Shown in pieces: positions 38,491 through 49,065 of a stretch of 64,000 nt of DNA. Positions within the stretch are counted from its first letter, which is position 1. Each line of letters begins with the position of its first letter. The position numbers were made by a program, and so were the translations under genes. This DNA comes from Novosphingopyxis iocasae (GTDB lineage: Bacteria > Pseudomonadota > Alphaproteobacteria > Sphingomonadales > Sphingomonadaceae), in NCBI RefSeq assembly GCF_014334095.1, contig NZ_CP060495.1:16001-80000 (forward strand). Direction: 5' to 3'. Under the pieces are notes generated by a model. That model saw only the letters and a list, made by a program, of their open reading frames with translations. It ran no database searches and was not told where the DNA came from.

Positions 38491-40917
38491 TTGAACGACG
38501 GGGGAGCCAAGGCAGCGACAAGCGGTTTCGATGCCGCGGCCCGGCTCCCCCTATCCTTGATGGTGGGCGGTGCGCTTGCGCTGTCCGCCTTTTGTTTATG
38601 GGCCGCAACGGACAGCGTCGTGCTGGCCGCCGGGCTTGTTGCGGGCATGGCGTGCCTGGGCGCATTTGCGCTGCTTTTCCGCCAGAATGTGGACCATGCC
38701 CCGCGTCAGGACGTGCTGCCGCCGGATTGGTCCGTCACCCATGCCGCCGCCGACTTCGCCGATTTCGGCCTGGCGATCACGGACCGCGCCGGACGCTTGG
38801 TCTGCGCCAACGATCTCTATTCTCGCTGGATGGGTGGGCCGCGTCCACCGGCGGCGCTCCAGTTCGACGGTAAGGGTGCCGAAGACATCGCCACCGCGCT
38901 GCGCGGCGCCTGGCGCGATGGCCGCTCCGAATTGCCGATGCTGTCGCGCGGCGCCGCCGAATATCGCGTGGCGCTGCGCCGGTCGGGCGCGAGCGACGAT
39001 TATATGGTCTGGCAGTTCGAGCCGTTTTTGCGCCGCAGCCTTGCAGTGGAAGCGGCCGAGCTCGTTTCCGGCAATCTGGGTGATCTGCTCGCCCGTTCCG
39101 GCCTCATGGCGGTCACGCTTGGCCCCGAAGGCCGGATCCGCGCCTGCAATAGCGCCTTTGCCCTGCGCGCGACGGGCGACGGCGCGGCAAACCTGACGGG
39201 ACGCGATTTCGCATCCTATTTGCGGTCGGACGAACGCGGCGCGATCTTTTTCGAGACCGAAGGGCGGCGCGGCGTGCCGCTGCGGCTGGTCCATCTGCCG
39301 ATCGAGGCGGACCGGGATGATGGCCCCGCACTCGTTCTGCTGCGCGACGATGACGGCGCGGTTCATGATCGCACGGCCGCGCTTGCGCATGTCGAGAACC
39401 TGCTCGCCAATCTGCCGCTGGGCCTTGCCCTGCTGGACCGCGACGGGCGCTTCCTGTTCGCCAATGACAGCTTTGCGAAAATGGCCGGCCTCGCCGATGG
39501 CAGCCTGCCGCCGTACCCGGGCGATCTGGTGATCCGCGAGGACAAGGGCGCGCTGGCCGATGCGGTGCGCCGCCATGCCGGTGGCCAGCTGACGAGCGGA
39601 GACCTGGCGGTGCGCCCGCATGGACGGCCGGACGAGGTGCTCTCACTTACGCTGTCGGGCGTGCGCGGCCTCGGCGAGGCCGCGGTCATGCTGAGCCTGA
39701 AGGATTCGGGCGAGGAGACCAAGCTGAAGCGCCAGATCGCGCAGCAGACCAAGATGGAAGCGGTCGGCCAGCTGGCGGGCGGCGTCGCGCATGATTTCAA
39801 CAATATCCTGACCGCGATCATCGGCCACTGTGATCTCATGCTGCTGCGCCTGACGCCGGGCGACAGCCATTATGACGACATTCAACAGATCAAGAACAAC
39901 TCCAACCGCGCCGCCAGCCTGACGCGCCAGCTGCTCGCTTTCTCGCGCCAGCAGACGCTGCGCCCGCAGGTGTTGCAGCTACCCGATCTGGTTTCCGACG
40001 TATCGAACCTGCTGAAGCGGCTGCTGGGTGAGCAGGTGAAGCTGGAGGTGCGGCATGGGCGGGGCCTGGGGCCCGTGCGCGCCGATCCGGGGCAGCTGGA
40101 ACAGGTGATCGTGAACCTGGGCGTTAACGCGCGCGATGCGATCCTCGATGCCGTGCGCCGCTCCGGCGCGAAGAACGGCACGGTGACGATCGAGACCGCC
40201 GCCGTCGGCCCCGCCGATGTGCGCGCGATGGAGAGCGATGTGTTGCCGGAAGGGGACTATATCCGCCTCTCGGTCACCGACAGTGGCACCGGCATTCCGA
40301 AGGATGTACTGGGCAAGATCTTCGAACCCTTTTTCACCACCAAGGAAATGGGGAAGGGCACCGGCCTTGGTCTGTCCACAGTGTATGGCATCGTCAAGCA
40401 ATCGGGCGGCTATATCTTTGCGCGCAACGTGAAGGGCGGCGGCGCGCGGTTCGAGGTGTTTCTGCCGGTGCATAAGACCGCGCGGGGCGAAACCGGAAGG
40501 CGCATCGAAAAGGCGCAGGAAAAGCCGCAGGACACCTGGGGCACGGGCACGATCCTGCTGGTTGAGGATGAGGATATGGTGCGCGCCGTGGCCGAACGCG
40601 CGCTCACGCGTCAGGGCTACACCGTGGAAACCGCGAGCGATGGTGAGGAAGCGCTGGAGATTTTCGCGCAGGGCCGGGCCTATGACTTGATCGTGTCGGA
40701 CGTGGTGATGCCCAATATGGATGGTCCAGCCATGGCGCGCGAATTGCGCAAGAAGCGGCCCGATCTGCCGATCCTGTTCATGTCCGGCTATGCCGAGGAA
40801 CAGCTGCGCCAGAGCATCGATCTCGACAATGTCGCCTTTCTGCCCAAGCCGTTCAGCGTGCAGCAGATCGCCGAAGCGGTGGGCGATGTGTTGCGGAAAG
40901 AACGGGCGGGAAAGTAG
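38491..40917 (+). CDS. cckA: Hybrid sensor histidine kinase CckA
   Basis: 808-residue cell-cycle kinase that feeds phosphate through ChpT to CtrA and CpdR. Two hydrophobic helices lie at about residues 17-60, then PAS-like regions (about 85-190, 195-290 and 300-410). HisKA has the phospho-His in GGVAHDFNNILTAIIG (His434), then an HATPase domain (NLGVNARDAI, SVTDSGTGIPKDVLGKIFEPFFTTKEMGKGTGLGLS). The C-terminal receiver has LIVSDVVMPNMDG (Asp737). The start is TTG at 38491 after an AAGGAAC ribosome-binding site. The substrate CtrA is not in the window, but CtrA-like boxes are at 5.7 kb. Confidence 0.95.
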   Translation: MNDGGAKAATSGFDAAARLPLSLMVGGALALSAFCLWAATDSVVLAAGLVAGMACLGAFALLFRQNVDHAPRQDVLPPDWSVTHAAADFADFGLAITDRAGRLVCANDLYSRWMGGPRPPAALQFDGKGAEDIATALRGAWRDGRSELPMLSRGAAEYRVALRRSGASDDYMVWQFEPFLRRSLAVEAAELVSGNLGDLLARSGLMAVTLGPEGRIRACNSAFALRATGDGAANLTGRDFASYLRSDERGAIFFETEGRRGVPLRLVHLPIEADRDDGPALVLLRDDDGAVHDRTAALAHVENLLANLPLGLALLDRDGRFLFANDSFAKMAGLADGSLPPYPGDLVIREDKGALADAVRRHAGGQLTSGDLAVRPHGRPDEVLSLTLSGVRGLGEAAVMLSLKDSGEETKLKRQIAQQTKMEAVGQLAGGVAHDFNNILTAIIGHCDLMLLRLTPGDSHYDDIQQIKNNSNRAASLTRQLLAFSRQQTLRPQVLQLPDLVSDVSNLLKRLLGEQVKLEVRHGRGLGPVRADPGQLEQVIVNLGVNARDAILDAVRRSGAKNGTVTIETAAVGPADVRAMESDVLPEGDYIRLSVTDSGTGIPKDVLGKIFEPFFTTKEMGKGTGLGLSTVYGIVKQSGGYIFARNVKGGGARFEVFLPVHKTARGETGRRIEKAQEKPQDTWGTGTILLVEDEDMVRAVAERALTRQGYTVETASDGEEALEIFAQGRAYDLIVSDVVMPNMDGPAMARELRKKRPDLPILFMSGYAEEQLRQSIDLDNVAFLPKPFSVQQIAEAVGDVLRKERAGK

Positions 40918-41013
40918 CGCTCCTGCGCCATCGAACCGACATCCGTTCGCCCTGAACCGGCTAGCGGGCCGCAATTTCTCGCACTGACGGAAACGTTCGA
41001 ACAGGCGAGTATC

Positions 41014-41028
41014 GTTCCCCACTTGTTC
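41014..41028 (+). promoter_or_regulatory. LexA (SOS) box of recA
   Basis: GTTC-CCCACTT-GTTC, an exact match to the alphaproteobacterial LexA consensus GTTC-N7-GTTC, 78 bases upstream of the recA ATG. It overlaps the -35 element, so LexA binding would block polymerase. Confidence 0.85.
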
Positions 41029-41051
41029 CGCGCGAACAAATGCGGTACATC
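41024..41051 (+). promoter_or_regulatory. recA: recA promoter
   Basis: A -35 TTGTTC (41024-41029) overlapping the LexA box and a -10 TACATC (41046-41051), with 16 bases between. Together these imply SOS-controlled transcription starting near 41058. Confidence 0.5.
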
Positions 41052-41105
41052 ACCAAAATTGCCGTCGCGCCGACGGCATTGCTGAACCAGTGCAGGGGAC
41101 GTGAT

Positions 41106-42170
41106 ATGGCCGCCAAACTCAAAGTCATCGAATCGAACGAAAGAAAAAGCGACATGGACCGCGAAAAGGCACTCGACGCCGCGCTGGCGCAGATCGACCG
41201 CGCCTTCGGCAAGGGCTCGGCAATGAAGCTGGGTAGCCGTGAGGCGATCGAGATCGAGGCAATCTCCACCGGCTCGCTCGGCCTCGATATCGCACTCGGC
41301 ATCGGCGGCCTTCCCAAGGGGCGCATCATCGAAGTTTACGGCCCGGAAAGCTCGGGCAAGACCACGCTGGCGCTGCACACGGTGGCCGAATGCCAGAAGA
41401 AGGGCGGCACCGCGGCGTTTATCGATGCCGAGCACGCGCTCGATCCGGTCTACGCCAAGAAGCTGGGCGTCGATATCGACAACCTTATCGTCTCGCAGCC
41501 CGATACGGGCGAGCAGGCGCTGGAAATCTGCGACACGCTGGTGCGCTCCAACGCCATCGACATTCTGGTGGTCGACTCGGTTGCGGCGCTGGTGCCCCGC
41601 GCGGAGATCGAGGGCGAGATGGGCGACAGCCATGTCGGCCTGCAGGCGCGTTTGATGAGCCAGTCGCTGCGCAAGCTGACCGGCTCCATCTCCAAGTCCA
41701 AATGCATGGTGATCTTCATCAACCAGCTGCGCATGAAGATCGGCGTGATGTACGGCAATCCGGAGACGACGACCGGCGGCAACGCGCTGAAATTCTACGC
41801 CTCCGTGCGCCTCGACATCCGCCGCACCGGCCAGATCAAGGACCGCGACGAAGTGGTGGGCAACGCCACGCGCGTGAAGGTGGTGAAGAACAAGGTCGCC
41901 CCGCCGTTCAAGCAGGTGGAGTTCGACATCATGTATGGTGAGGGCATCTCCAAGATCGGCGAGATCATCGATCTGGGCGTGAAGGCCGGCATTGTTGAAA
42001 AGGCGGGTGCCTGGTTCAGCTATGACAGCACCCGCATCGGCCAGGGCCGTGAGAATGCGAAAAACTTCCTGCGCGAGAATCCCGAGATGCTCGAAAAGCT
42101 GGAAGCGCAGATCCGCGGCAAGAAAGACGATGTAGCCGAAGAGATGATGGTCGGCCCGGACGCCGACTGA
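41106..42170 (+). CDS. recA: Recombinase RecA
   Basis: 354-residue strand-exchange protein and LexA co-protease. Walker [10 protein letters not shown] (about residues 80-88), Walker [11 protein letters not shown], the DNA-binding loop segment [22 protein letters not shown], and [22 protein letters not shown] are all intact. The ATG at 41106 ([14 protein letters not shown]) is preferred; the reading frame extends 22 codons upstream into the promoter region. LexA-controlled by the box at 41014. The usual downstream neighbour alaS is here separated by two other genes. Confidence 0.98.
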   Translation: MAAKLKVIESNERKSDMDREKALDAALAQIDRAFGKGSAMKLGSREAIEIEAISTGSLGLDIALGIGGLPKGRIIEVYGPESSGKTTLALHTVAECQKKGGTAAFIDAEHALDPVYAKKLGVDIDNLIVSQPDTGEQALEICDTLVRSNAIDILVVDSVAALVPRAEIEGEMGDSHVGLQARLMSQSLRKLTGSISKSKCMVIFINQLRMKIGVMYGNPETTTGGNALKFYASVRLDIRRTGQIKDRDEVVGNATRVKVVKNKVAPPFKQVEFDIMYGEGISKIGEIIDLGVKAGIVEKAGAWFSYDSTRIGQGRENAKNFLRENPEMLEKLEAQIRGKKDDVAEEMMVGPDAD

Positions 42171-42186
42171 CGGCGCAAACATGCTC

Positions 42187-42250
42187 CTCCCGTATCGTGA
42201 CCGTTGCGACCTTTCGGACAGCTATTAGGGTCTGCGGTGCGATACGGAGG
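42187..42250 (+). promoter_or_regulatory. Inverted repeat masking the M24 gene ribosome-binding site
   Basis: CCGTATCG (42190-42197) and CGATACGG (42240-42247) are perfect complements, and the pairing extends through the GGAGG Shine-Dalgarno (to 42250) with one bulged C. The loop is 42 bases. It could hide the ribosome-binding site of the gene at 42260. Purely structural inference. Confidence 0.35.
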
Positions 42251-42259
42251 GAAGCGAAC

Positions 42260-43555
42260 ATGATGAAGTTGAACATGATGCGGGGCAGCCCGGCTCTCTC
42301 GCGCCGCCGTCTTCTGGGCTCGATGGCGCTAGGCTCCGCGGCGCTCGCGTCCGCGCCGCTGACGGGCCTTCGTGCGCAAGCCGGCACGGCCGCCGAACTA
42401 GAGCCTATCACCGGCGGCGCTATCCCGATCGGACGTGCGGAACGCGCCGAGCGATTGAAACGCGCGCAGGCCTTGATGGCTGACAACGACATCGGCGCAA
42501 TTTTGATCGAACCCGGGGCCAGCCTCGTCTATTTCAGCGGCGTGCGCTGGTGGCGCAGCGAACGGCTGACCGCCGCGATCATCCCGGCCAGCGGCGATCC
42601 CGTCATCGTCACCCCCTTCTTCGAACGTCCCTCGGTTGCCGAGTCGCTCGGCATCGACGCCGACATCCGCGTCTGGCAGGAAGACGAGAGCCCGACCCGA
42701 TTGGTCGCCCAGGTCCTGACGGAACGCGGCCTCGCCGATTCCCGCATTGGCATCGAGGAGACCGTCCGCTTCTTCGCCTCCGATGGGCTCGCCCAAGCGC
42801 TTCCGAAGGCCCCTCTGGTTTCAGCCGCTCCCGTTGTCCGCGGTTGCCGCATGCGCAAGACGCACGCTGAGATCGCGCTCATGCAGACCGCGAACGACGT
42901 GACGCTCGCGGCCTATCGCCACGTCTATCCCCGGATCGAACTAGGCATGACGCCCGCGCAGATCGGCGCAATGATGGATGATTCGACGCGCGCTCTGGGC
43001 GGTCGCGACCCCTGGTCGCTGATCCTGCTCGGTGAAGCATCGGCCTATCCCCATGGCAGCGGCAAGCCGCAGCGCGTTGAACGCGGCGGCATCGTCCTCA
43101 TGGACTGCGGCTGTTCGGTCGAGGACTATCAGTCGGACATCTCGCGTACCTTCGTCTTCGGCGCTGACCCGACCGCCGAACAGACCCGCGTGTGGAACGA
43201 GGTCGCGCGCGGCCAGCAGGTCGCGCTGGCGGCCGCGCAGCTTGGCGCGCCCGCCGGATCGGTCGACGATGCCGTCCGCGCTTATTACGAATCGCTCGGC
43301 TACGGCCCGCGCTACGAACTGCCGGGCCTCTCGCACCGCACCGGCCATGGCATCGGCATGGAGGGTCATGAACCGGTCAACCTCGTCCATGGCGAAGCGA
43401 CGCCGTTGGCCCCCGGCATGTGTTTCTCGAACGAACCCGGCCTCTACGCCCCCGGCCAGTTCGGCGTGCGCCTGGAAGACTGTTTCCACATGACCGAGAC
43501 CGGCCCGCAATTCTTCACAACCCCGCCACCCTCGATCGATCGACCATTCGGATAA
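42260..43555 (+). CDS. M24 family metallopeptidase (Xaa-Pro peptidase-like) with Tat-type signal
   Basis: 431 residues. The N-terminus has a twin-arginine-like SRRRLLGSMALGSAALASAP signal, suggesting export as a folded metalloenzyme. A creatinase-type N-terminal domain (about residues 75-200) is followed by the pita-bread M24 domain. Its metal ligands are in MDCGCSVEDYQSDISRTF (two Asp), HRTGHGIGMEGHE (His) and CFSNEPGLYAP and VRLEDCF (two Glu). Strong GGAGG precedes the ATG. Codon usage differs from neighbours: 5 of the first 21 Leu codons are CTG, against 12 of 21 in recA. Transcribed with the VOC gene 10 bases downstream. Confidence 0.88.
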   Translation: MMKLNMMRGSPALSRRRLLGSMALGSAALASAPLTGLRAQAGTAAELEPITGGAIPIGRAERAERLKRAQALMADNDIGAILIEPGASLVYFSGVRWWRSERLTAAIIPASGDPVIVTPFFERPSVAESLGIDADIRVWQEDESPTRLVAQVLTERGLADSRIGIEETVRFFASDGLAQALPKAPLVSAAPVVRGCRMRKTHAEIALMQTANDVTLAAYRHVYPRIELGMTPAQIGAMMDDSTRALGGRDPWSLILLGEASAYPHGSGKPQRVERGGIVLMDCGCSVEDYQSDISRTFVFGADPTAEQTRVWNEVARGQQVALAAAQLGAPAGSVDDAVRAYYESLGYGPRYELPGLSHRTGHGIGMEGHEPVNLVHGEATPLAPGMCFSNEPGLYAPGQFGVRLEDCFHMTETGPQFFTTPPPSIDRPFG

Positions 43556-43565
43556 GGAACCGATA

Positions 43566-43907
43566 ATGACCGGACAACCGACCGTCCGCCTCAATTATGT
43601 CGAGCTCTCCGTTGCCGCTACTGCGCCGGCCCGCGATTTCTACGCCGCGGCCTTAGGCTGGACCTTCAGCGACTTCGGCCCGACCTATAGTGCGACCACC
43701 ACGGACGACACTGATCTGGGCCTAGACGCAGACCGCAAGCTGCCGCCGCTTCCCGTGTTCGAGAGCAGCGATGTAGCGGCATCGCGCGAGGCTGTCCTGG
43801 CCGCGGGCGGCACGCTAGTGCGCGACATCTACGAATTTCCCGGCGGACGCCGTTTCGAATTTACCGATCCCGACGGCAATGAGGTCGCCGTCTGGCAGCG
43901 AGGCTGA
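43566..43907 (+). CDS. VOC family (glyoxalase/bleomycin resistance-like) protein
   Basis: 113-residue single-domain vicinal-oxygen-chelate protein. The N-terminal [26 protein letters not shown] and C-terminal [16 protein letters not shown] are characteristic, the latter carrying the usual terminal metal-ligand Glu region. The substrate is unknown; close relatives include PhnB/YaeR-like and antibiotic-binding proteins. Starts 10 bases after the M24 peptidase gene, so the two form a short cassette between recA and alaS. Confidence 0.85.
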   Translation: MTGQPTVRLNYVELSVAATAPARDFYAAALGWTFSDFGPTYSATTTDDTDLGLDADRKLPPLPVFESSDVAASREAVLAAGGTLVRDIYEFPGGRRFEFTDPDGNEVAVWQRG

Positions 43908-43948
43908 TCGCGCTTGAGCGCGCCCCGTTGGCCGCTTACATGGGCGCT

Positions 43949-46597
43949 ATGACATCGACCAACGACATCCGCCGTAGTTTCCTCGATTATTTCGCCGACG
44001 CCGGGCATGAGCGCGTGCCCTCTGCGCCGCTGGTGCCGCATAACGATCCGACGCTGATGTTCGTGAATGCGGGCATGGTGCCGTTCAAGAACGTGTTCAC
44101 CGGCCTGGAATCGCGGCCCTATGATCGGGCGACCAGCGCGCAGAAATGCGTGCGGGCGGGCGGCAAGCATAACGATCTCGACAATGTCGGCTACACCGCG
44201 CGGCACCACACCTTCTTCGAGATGATGGGCAATTTCTCGTTCGGCGATTATTTCAAGGAACAGGCGATCGAGCATGCTTGGACGCTGGTGACGAAGGAAT
44301 GGGGCATCGATCCCAACCGCCTCACTGCCACCGTCTATCACACCGATGATGAGGCGTTCGATCTCTGGCGCAAGATCGCGGGGCTGCCGGATGACCGCAT
44401 CATCCGCATCGCCACCAAGGACAATTTCTGGGCGATGGGCGACAACGGCCCCTGCGGTCCGTGCAGCGAGCTGTTCTACGATCATGGCGATGACATTTGG
44501 GGCGGCCCGCCCGGAACGCCGGAAGAGGATGGCGACCGCTTCGTCGAAATCTGGAACCTCGTCTTCATGCAGCACCGGCAGGAAGAGGGGGAGATCGTCG
44601 GCGATCTGCCCAAGCCTTCCATCGACACCGGCATGGGGCTGGAGCGCGCCGCAGCGGTGATGCAGGGCGTGCACGACAATTATGATATCGATCTGTTCAA
44701 GACACTGATCGCCGCGTCGGTGGACCTCACCGATCAGCCGGAAACGGACGAAACGCGTGCCAGCCACCGCGTGATCGCGGATCATCTGCGCTCGGTGAGC
44801 TTCCTGATGGCGGACGGCGTGCTGCCCGCTAACGAAGGGCGCGGCTATGTGCTGCGGCGGATCATGCGCCGCGCAATGCGCCACGCGCATCTGCTGGGTG
44901 CGAAGGACCCGCTGATGCACCGGCTGGTGCCGACGCTCGCTTCCGAAATGGGCGCGGCCTATCCCGAACTGATCCGCGCACAGCCGCTGATCCGCGAAAC
45001 GCTGGAGCGCGAGGAAACCCGTTTCCGCCAGACGCTGGAGAAGGGCCTGCGTCTGCTGGACGACGCCACCGAAGACATGGGTGAGGGTGCAGAACTGCCC
45101 GGTGAGACCGCGTTCAAGCTCTACGATACCTATGGTTTCCCTTATGATCTGACCGAGGATGCGCTGCGTGCCCGCGGCTTGACGGTCGACCGCGCAGGCT
45201 TCGACGCCGCCATGGCCGAACAGAAGAAGGCCGCGCGCGCCGCCTGGAAGGGTTCGGGTGAAAGCGCCGACAGCGAGGTCTGGTTCGATATTGCCGAGCG
45301 CGAGGGCGGCAGCGAGTTCATCGGCTATCAGGCGACCGAGGGTGAGGGCACCATCGTCGCGCTGGTGAAGGACGGGGCGGAAGTGTCCGAACTGTCCGAA
45401 GGGGATCGCGGCGTTATCCTTACCAACCAGACGCCCTTTTATGCCGAAAGCGGGGGGCAGATGGGTGACAGCGGGCGCATTTCCGGCCCCCATGATTTCG
45501 CGGCCAGCGTGAGCGACACGTCCAAGCCGCTCGGGCGCCTTCACGCGCATCATGCGACGGTGGAAAAGGGCACGATCAAGATCGGTGACGGCGTGCAGAT
45601 GCTGGTGGACGGCGAGCGGCGCGACCGGCTCCGCGCCAATCACAGCGCGACGCATCTGCTGCACGCGGCGCTGCGCGGACGGCTGGGCGAGCATGTGACG
45701 CAGAAGGGCAGCCTGGTGGCGCCCGAACGGTTGCGGTTCGACTTCTCAAACCCCACGGCGCTGAGCGATGAGGACATCGCTGCGATCGAGGCCGAGGTGA
45801 ACGAGGAAATTCGCGCCAACGATCCGGTGACGACGCGGCTGATGTCGCCCGATGACGCGGTGGGGGCGGGCGCGCTGGCGCTGTTCGGCGAGAAATATGG
45901 CGACGAGGTGCGCGTGCTTTCGATGGGCCGCCAGACCGATAAGCATTATTCGATCGAGCTGTGCGGCGGCACGCATGTCGATGCGCTGGGCGATATCGCC
46001 TTGTTCAAGATCGTCGGCGAGAGCGCGGTGTCGAGCGGCGTGCGCCGGATCGAGGCGCTGACCGGAGAGGCTGCACGGCAATATCTGACGGGGCGCGAGG
46101 CGATGCTGCGGCAGGCGGCATCCGCGCTGAAGGCGGCCCCCGAAGAGGTGGCCGAGCGCGTGGGCACGCTGGTGGCGGAACGCCGCCGGCTGGAGGCCGA
46201 GCTGGCCGAAGCGAAGAAGCAGCTGGCGCTCGGCGGAGGCGGTGGATCGTCTGCCGGGCCGGAGATCGAGGAAATCGCCGGCACCAAGTTCCTCGGCCAG
46301 GCGCTGGACGGCGTCGATCCGAAGTCACTGCGCTCGATCCTCGATGATATGAAGGACAAGCTCGGCAGCGGCGTTGCGGCGCTGGCGGCGGTGAATGAAG
46401 GACGCGCGGCGTTCGCGGTGGCGGTGACCGACGATCTGACCGAACAGTTCGACGCGGTGGCGCTGGTGCGCGCGGGCGTGGCGGAGCTGGGCGGCAAGGG
46501 TGGCGGTGGCCGTGCCGACATGGCGCAGGGCGGGGGACCGGACGGCGACAAGGCCCCTGAGGCGCTCGACGCGGTGCGCGCCGCGCTGAAGGGCTGA
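43949..46597 (+). CDS. alaS: Alanyl-tRNA synthetase
   Basis: 882-residue class II synthetase with editing. The aminoacylation domain has motif 1-2 sequence [11 protein letters not shown] and [19 protein letters not shown]; the editing domain has [12 protein letters not shown] and [12 protein letters not shown], providing the zinc His and Cys ligands. The C-terminal DHHA1 oligomerisation domain ends [13 protein letters not shown]. The ATG at 43949 is chosen ([15 protein letters not shown]). The stop overlaps the sirtuin start by one base. Confidence 0.97.
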   Translation: MTSTNDIRRSFLDYFADAGHERVPSAPLVPHNDPTLMFVNAGMVPFKNVFTGLESRPYDRATSAQKCVRAGGKHNDLDNVGYTARHHTFFEMMGNFSFGDYFKEQAIEHAWTLVTKEWGIDPNRLTATVYHTDDEAFDLWRKIAGLPDDRIIRIATKDNFWAMGDNGPCGPCSELFYDHGDDIWGGPPGTPEEDGDRFVEIWNLVFMQHRQEEGEIVGDLPKPSIDTGMGLERAAAVMQGVHDNYDIDLFKTLIAASVDLTDQPETDETRASHRVIADHLRSVSFLMADGVLPANEGRGYVLRRIMRRAMRHAHLLGAKDPLMHRLVPTLASEMGAAYPELIRAQPLIRETLEREETRFRQTLEKGLRLLDDATEDMGEGAELPGETAFKLYDTYGFPYDLTEDALRARGLTVDRAGFDAAMAEQKKAARAAWKGSGESADSEVWFDIAEREGGSEFIGYQATEGEGTIVALVKDGAEVSELSEGDRGVILTNQTPFYAESGGQMGDSGRISGPHDFAASVSDTSKPLGRLHAHHATVEKGTIKIGDGVQMLVDGERRDRLRANHSATHLLHAALRGRLGEHVTQKGSLVAPERLRFDFSNPTALSDEDIAAIEAEVNEEIRANDPVTTRLMSPDDAVGAGALALFGEKYGDEVRVLSMGRQTDKHYSIELCGGTHVDALGDIALFKIVGESAVSSGVRRIEALTGEAARQYLTGREAMLRQAASALKAAPEEVAERVGTLVAERRRLEAELAEAKKQLALGGGGGSSAGPEIEEIAGTKFLGQALDGVDPKSLRSILDDMKDKLGSGVAALAAVNEGRAAFAVAVTDDLTEQFDAVALVRAGVAELGGKGGGGRADMAQGGGPDGDKAPEALDAVRAALKG

Positions 46598-47304
46598 TGA
46601 CGCTCCCGCCGGACGGCAATATCGTCATCCTGACCGGCGCGGGTATCAGCGCCGAATCGGGGCTCGATACCTTTCGCGATTCGGGCGGGCTGTGGGAACG
46701 GCACCGCGTGGAGGATGTCGCGACACCGGAAGCGTTCGCGCGCGATCCCGATCTGGTGCTGAATTTCTACGATGCGCGTCGCAAAGGCGCGGCGGGCGTG
46801 GAGCCCAATGCCGCGCACCGCGCGCTCGCTCGGTTGCAGCGCGAATGGCAGGGCGGGCTGTTGCTCGTCACCCAGAATGTCGATGATCTCCACGAGCGGG
46901 CAGGCGCGGACCCGGTGCATATGCATGGGGACCTTGCGCACGCCTGGTGCACCACCTGCGATGCGCGGCCCCGGATCACGCAGGACCTGATCGATCGTCC
47001 TGCCTGTCCGGAATGCGGCGCGGCCGGATCGCTGCGGCCCGATGTCGTTTGGTTCGGCGAGATGCCGTACGAGATAGACCGCATCTATGCAGCGCTTGGC
47101 GCGGCGGACCTGTTCGTCTCGATCGGCACCAGCGGCGCGGTTTATCCCGCCGCCGGCTTCGTGGCCGAAGCGCGGGGAGCGGGCGCGCGCTGTCTGGAAC
47201 TCAATCTGGAGCCGAGCCAAGGCACGCATTATTTCCATGAGGCGCGGCATGGGCCCGCGGGGCAGATCGTGCCCGAATGGGTGGACGAGGTGCTGGGGCA
47301 ATAA
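46597..47304 (+). CDS. cobB: NAD-dependent protein deacylase (sirtuin, class III-like)
   Basis: 235-residue Sir2 enzyme removing acyl groups from lysine with NAD+. [15 protein letters not shown] binds NAD; catalytic His is in [12 protein letters not shown]; four zinc cysteines occur as CTTC and CPEC. Tyr58 and Arg61 in NFYDARRKG match the Tyr-x-x-Arg pair that selects acidic acyl groups in SIRT5 and E. coli CobB, so desuccinylase activity is likely (inference). The start codon overlaps the alaS stop. A strong bidirectional terminator follows. Confidence 0.93.
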   Translation: MTLPPDGNIVILTGAGISAESGLDTFRDSGGLWERHRVEDVATPEAFARDPDLVLNFYDARRKGAAGVEPNAAHRALARLQREWQGGLLLVTQNVDDLHERAGADPVHMHGDLAHAWCTTCDARPRITQDLIDRPACPECGAAGSLRPDVVWFGEMPYEIDRIYAALGAADLFVSIGTSGAVYPAAGFVAEARGAGARCLELNLEPSQGTHYFHEARHGPAGQIVPEWVDEVLGQ

Positions 47305-47306
47305 GA

Positions 47307-47334
47307 AAGGGCCGCGAATCGCTTCGCGGCCCTT
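47307..47334. terminator. Bidirectional intrinsic terminator between cobB and etfA
   Basis: Perfect 12-base stem AAGGGCCGCGAA (47307-47318) and TTCGCGGCCCTT (47323-47334) with a TCGC loop, located between two convergent genes. T-rich sequence follows on the plus strand (GTGTTTT) and on the minus strand (TTTCTTATT). Confidence 0.85.
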
Positions 47335-47358
47335 CGGTGTTTTGATCGATGAAAAGCG

Positions 47359-48288
47359 TCAGAGCTTTTCGGTCAACTCCGGCACGATCTTGAACAGATC
47401 GCCGACGAGGCCGAGGTCCGCGACCTGGAAGATCGGCGCGTCTTCGTCCTTGTTGATCGCGACGATGGTCTTCGAATCCTTCATGCCCGCAAGATGCTGG
47501 ATCGCGCCGGAGATGCCGATTGCGATATAGCATTCGGGGGCGACGATCTTGCCGGTCTGGCCGACCTGATAGTCGTTGGGCGCATAGCCCGCATCGACGG
47601 CGGCGCGGCTGGCACCGACGCCGGCGTCCAGCTTGTCGGCAAGCGGATCGAGCAGCTCGTGGAAGCTTTCCTTCGAACCGAAGGCGCGGCCGCCGGACAC
47701 GATCACGCTGGCACTGGTCAGTTCCGGACGATCGCTCTTGGCGAGATCCTGACTGACGAATTCGCTGCTGCCGTTGCCGGTGGGGCCGGACACGGCTTCG
47801 ATCTCGCCCGAGCCGCCTTCGGCTTCGGCCTTGTCGAATGCGGTGCCGCGCACGGTGACGACCAGCTTCTCGTCGGTCGACTGGACCGTTGCGATGGCAT
47901 TGCCGGCATAGATCGGACGGGTGAACGTCTTGTCGCCTTCGACCGACAGAATGTCCGACACCTGCATCACGTCGAGCAGTGCAGCGACGCGCGGTGCGAT
48001 GTTCTTGCCGTTGGTGGTGGCGGGCGCGACGAAGGCATCGTGCGAACCCATCTGATCGGCGGCGAGCGCGGCCACCGCTTCGGGCAGCATATGCGCATAG
48101 GCCGGATCGTCGGCGACATGGACCTTGCCCACGCCGGCGATCTTCGCGGCTTGCTCACCGACCGCAGCGCAGTCGCTGCCGGCGACGAGAAGATGGACCT
48201 CGCCCATTTGCGAGGCAGCCGTGACGGCGGCCAGAGTGGCGTCGTTCACCGACGCATTGTCATGTTCTACGAGAACCAGGGTTTTCAT
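47359..48288 (-). CDS. etfA: Electron transfer flavoprotein subunit alpha
   Basis: 309-residue FAD-binding subunit that passes electrons from acyl-CoA and other dehydrogenases to ETF:ubiquinone oxidoreductase. The C-terminal FAD domain has [56 protein letters not shown], and [15 protein letters not shown]. The ATG at 48288 starts [11 protein letters not shown], the family N-terminus. It begins one base after the etfB stop; both genes probably share the operator at 49066. Confidence 0.96.
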   Translation of the reverse strand: MKTLVLVEHDNASVNDATLAAVTAASQMGEVHLLVAGSDCAAVGEQAAKIAGVGKVHVADDPAYAHMLPEAVAALAADQMGSHDAFVAPATTNGKNIAPRVAALLDVMQVSDILSVEGDKTFTRPIYAGNAIATVQSTDEKLVVTVRGTAFDKAEAEGGSGEIEAVSGPTGNGSSEFVSQDLAKSDRPELTSASVIVSGGRAFGSKESFHELLDPLADKLDAGVGASRAAVDAGYAPNDYQVGQTGKIVAPECYIAIGISGAIQHLAGMKDSKTIVAINKDEDAPIFQVADLGLVGDLFKIVPELTEKL

Positions 48289-48289
48289 A

Positions 48290-49036
48290 TCAGGCAACTC
48301 CCAGTGCTTTGAGCTTGGTGACCAGCTGGTCCACATCCTCGACCTTGATACCGGCCTGGCGGACGGGCGGTTCGGAGACATTGGTGGTCTTCAGCCGCGG
48401 TGCGATGTCGACGCCGTAATCGGTGGGCGATTTGGTATCGAGCGGCTTCTTCTTGGCCTTCATGATGTTCGGCAGCGACGCATAGCGCGGCTCGTTCAGG
48501 CGAAGATCGGTGGTGATGATTGCGGGAAGCTGCAGCTTCACCGTTTCCAGGCCGCCGTCGATCTCACGCTTCACGGTGACGCTGTCACCCTCCAGCTCGA
48601 CCGTGTTGGCGAAGGTACCCTGCGGACGATCCATCAGCGCCGCCAGCATCTGGCCGGTCTGGTTCGAATCGTCGTCGATCGCCTGCTTGCCGAGGATAAT
48701 CAGGCCGGGCTCTTCTTCCTCGGCCACCTTCTTCAGCAGCTTGGCGACGCCCAGCGGCTCCACCTCGTCATCGGTTTCGATCAGAATGCCGCGGTCAGCG
48801 CCCATGGCGAGCGCGGTACGCAGCGTTTCCTGCGCCTTGGCCGGGCCGATGGAAACGACCACGATCTCTTCGACCTTGCCCGCTTCTTTCAGGCGGATGG
48901 CTTCTTCGACGCTGATTTCGTCGAACGGGTTCATCGACATTTTGACATTGGCGAGATCGACCCCGGAGCCGTCGGCTTTGACGCGCGGCTTCACATTATA
49001 GTCGATCACCCGTTTGACGGGCACGAGGGCTTTCAT
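48290..49036 (-). CDS. etfB: Electron transfer flavoprotein subunit beta
   Basis: 248-residue AMP-binding subunit of ETF. It begins [19 protein letters not shown] and contains the ETF-beta signature region ([20 protein letters not shown], about residues 183-202), a conserved docking loop. Upstream of the ATG, at 49066-49081, lies a palindrome of the type bound by MerR-family regulators of branched-chain amino-acid catabolism. First gene of etfBA. Confidence 0.96.
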   Translation of the reverse strand: MKALVPVKRVIDYNVKPRVKADGSGVDLANVKMSMNPFDEISVEEAIRLKEAGKVEEIVVVSIGPAKAQETLRTALAMGADRGILIETDDEVEPLGVAKLLKKVAEEEEPGLIILGKQAIDDDSNQTGQMLAALMDRPQGTFANTVELEGDSVTVKREIDGGLETVKLQLPAIITTDLRLNEPRYASLPNIMKAKKKPLDTKSPTDYGVDIAPRLKTTNVSEPPVRQAGIKVEDVDQLVTKLKALGVA

Positions 49037-49065
49037 GCGGTATCCTTTCCTTGAGAGCCAGCAGC

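Noticed and set aside
43829..45694. 621-codon minus-strand frame opposite alaS
   Set aside because: Shadow of the strongly conserved alaS gene.
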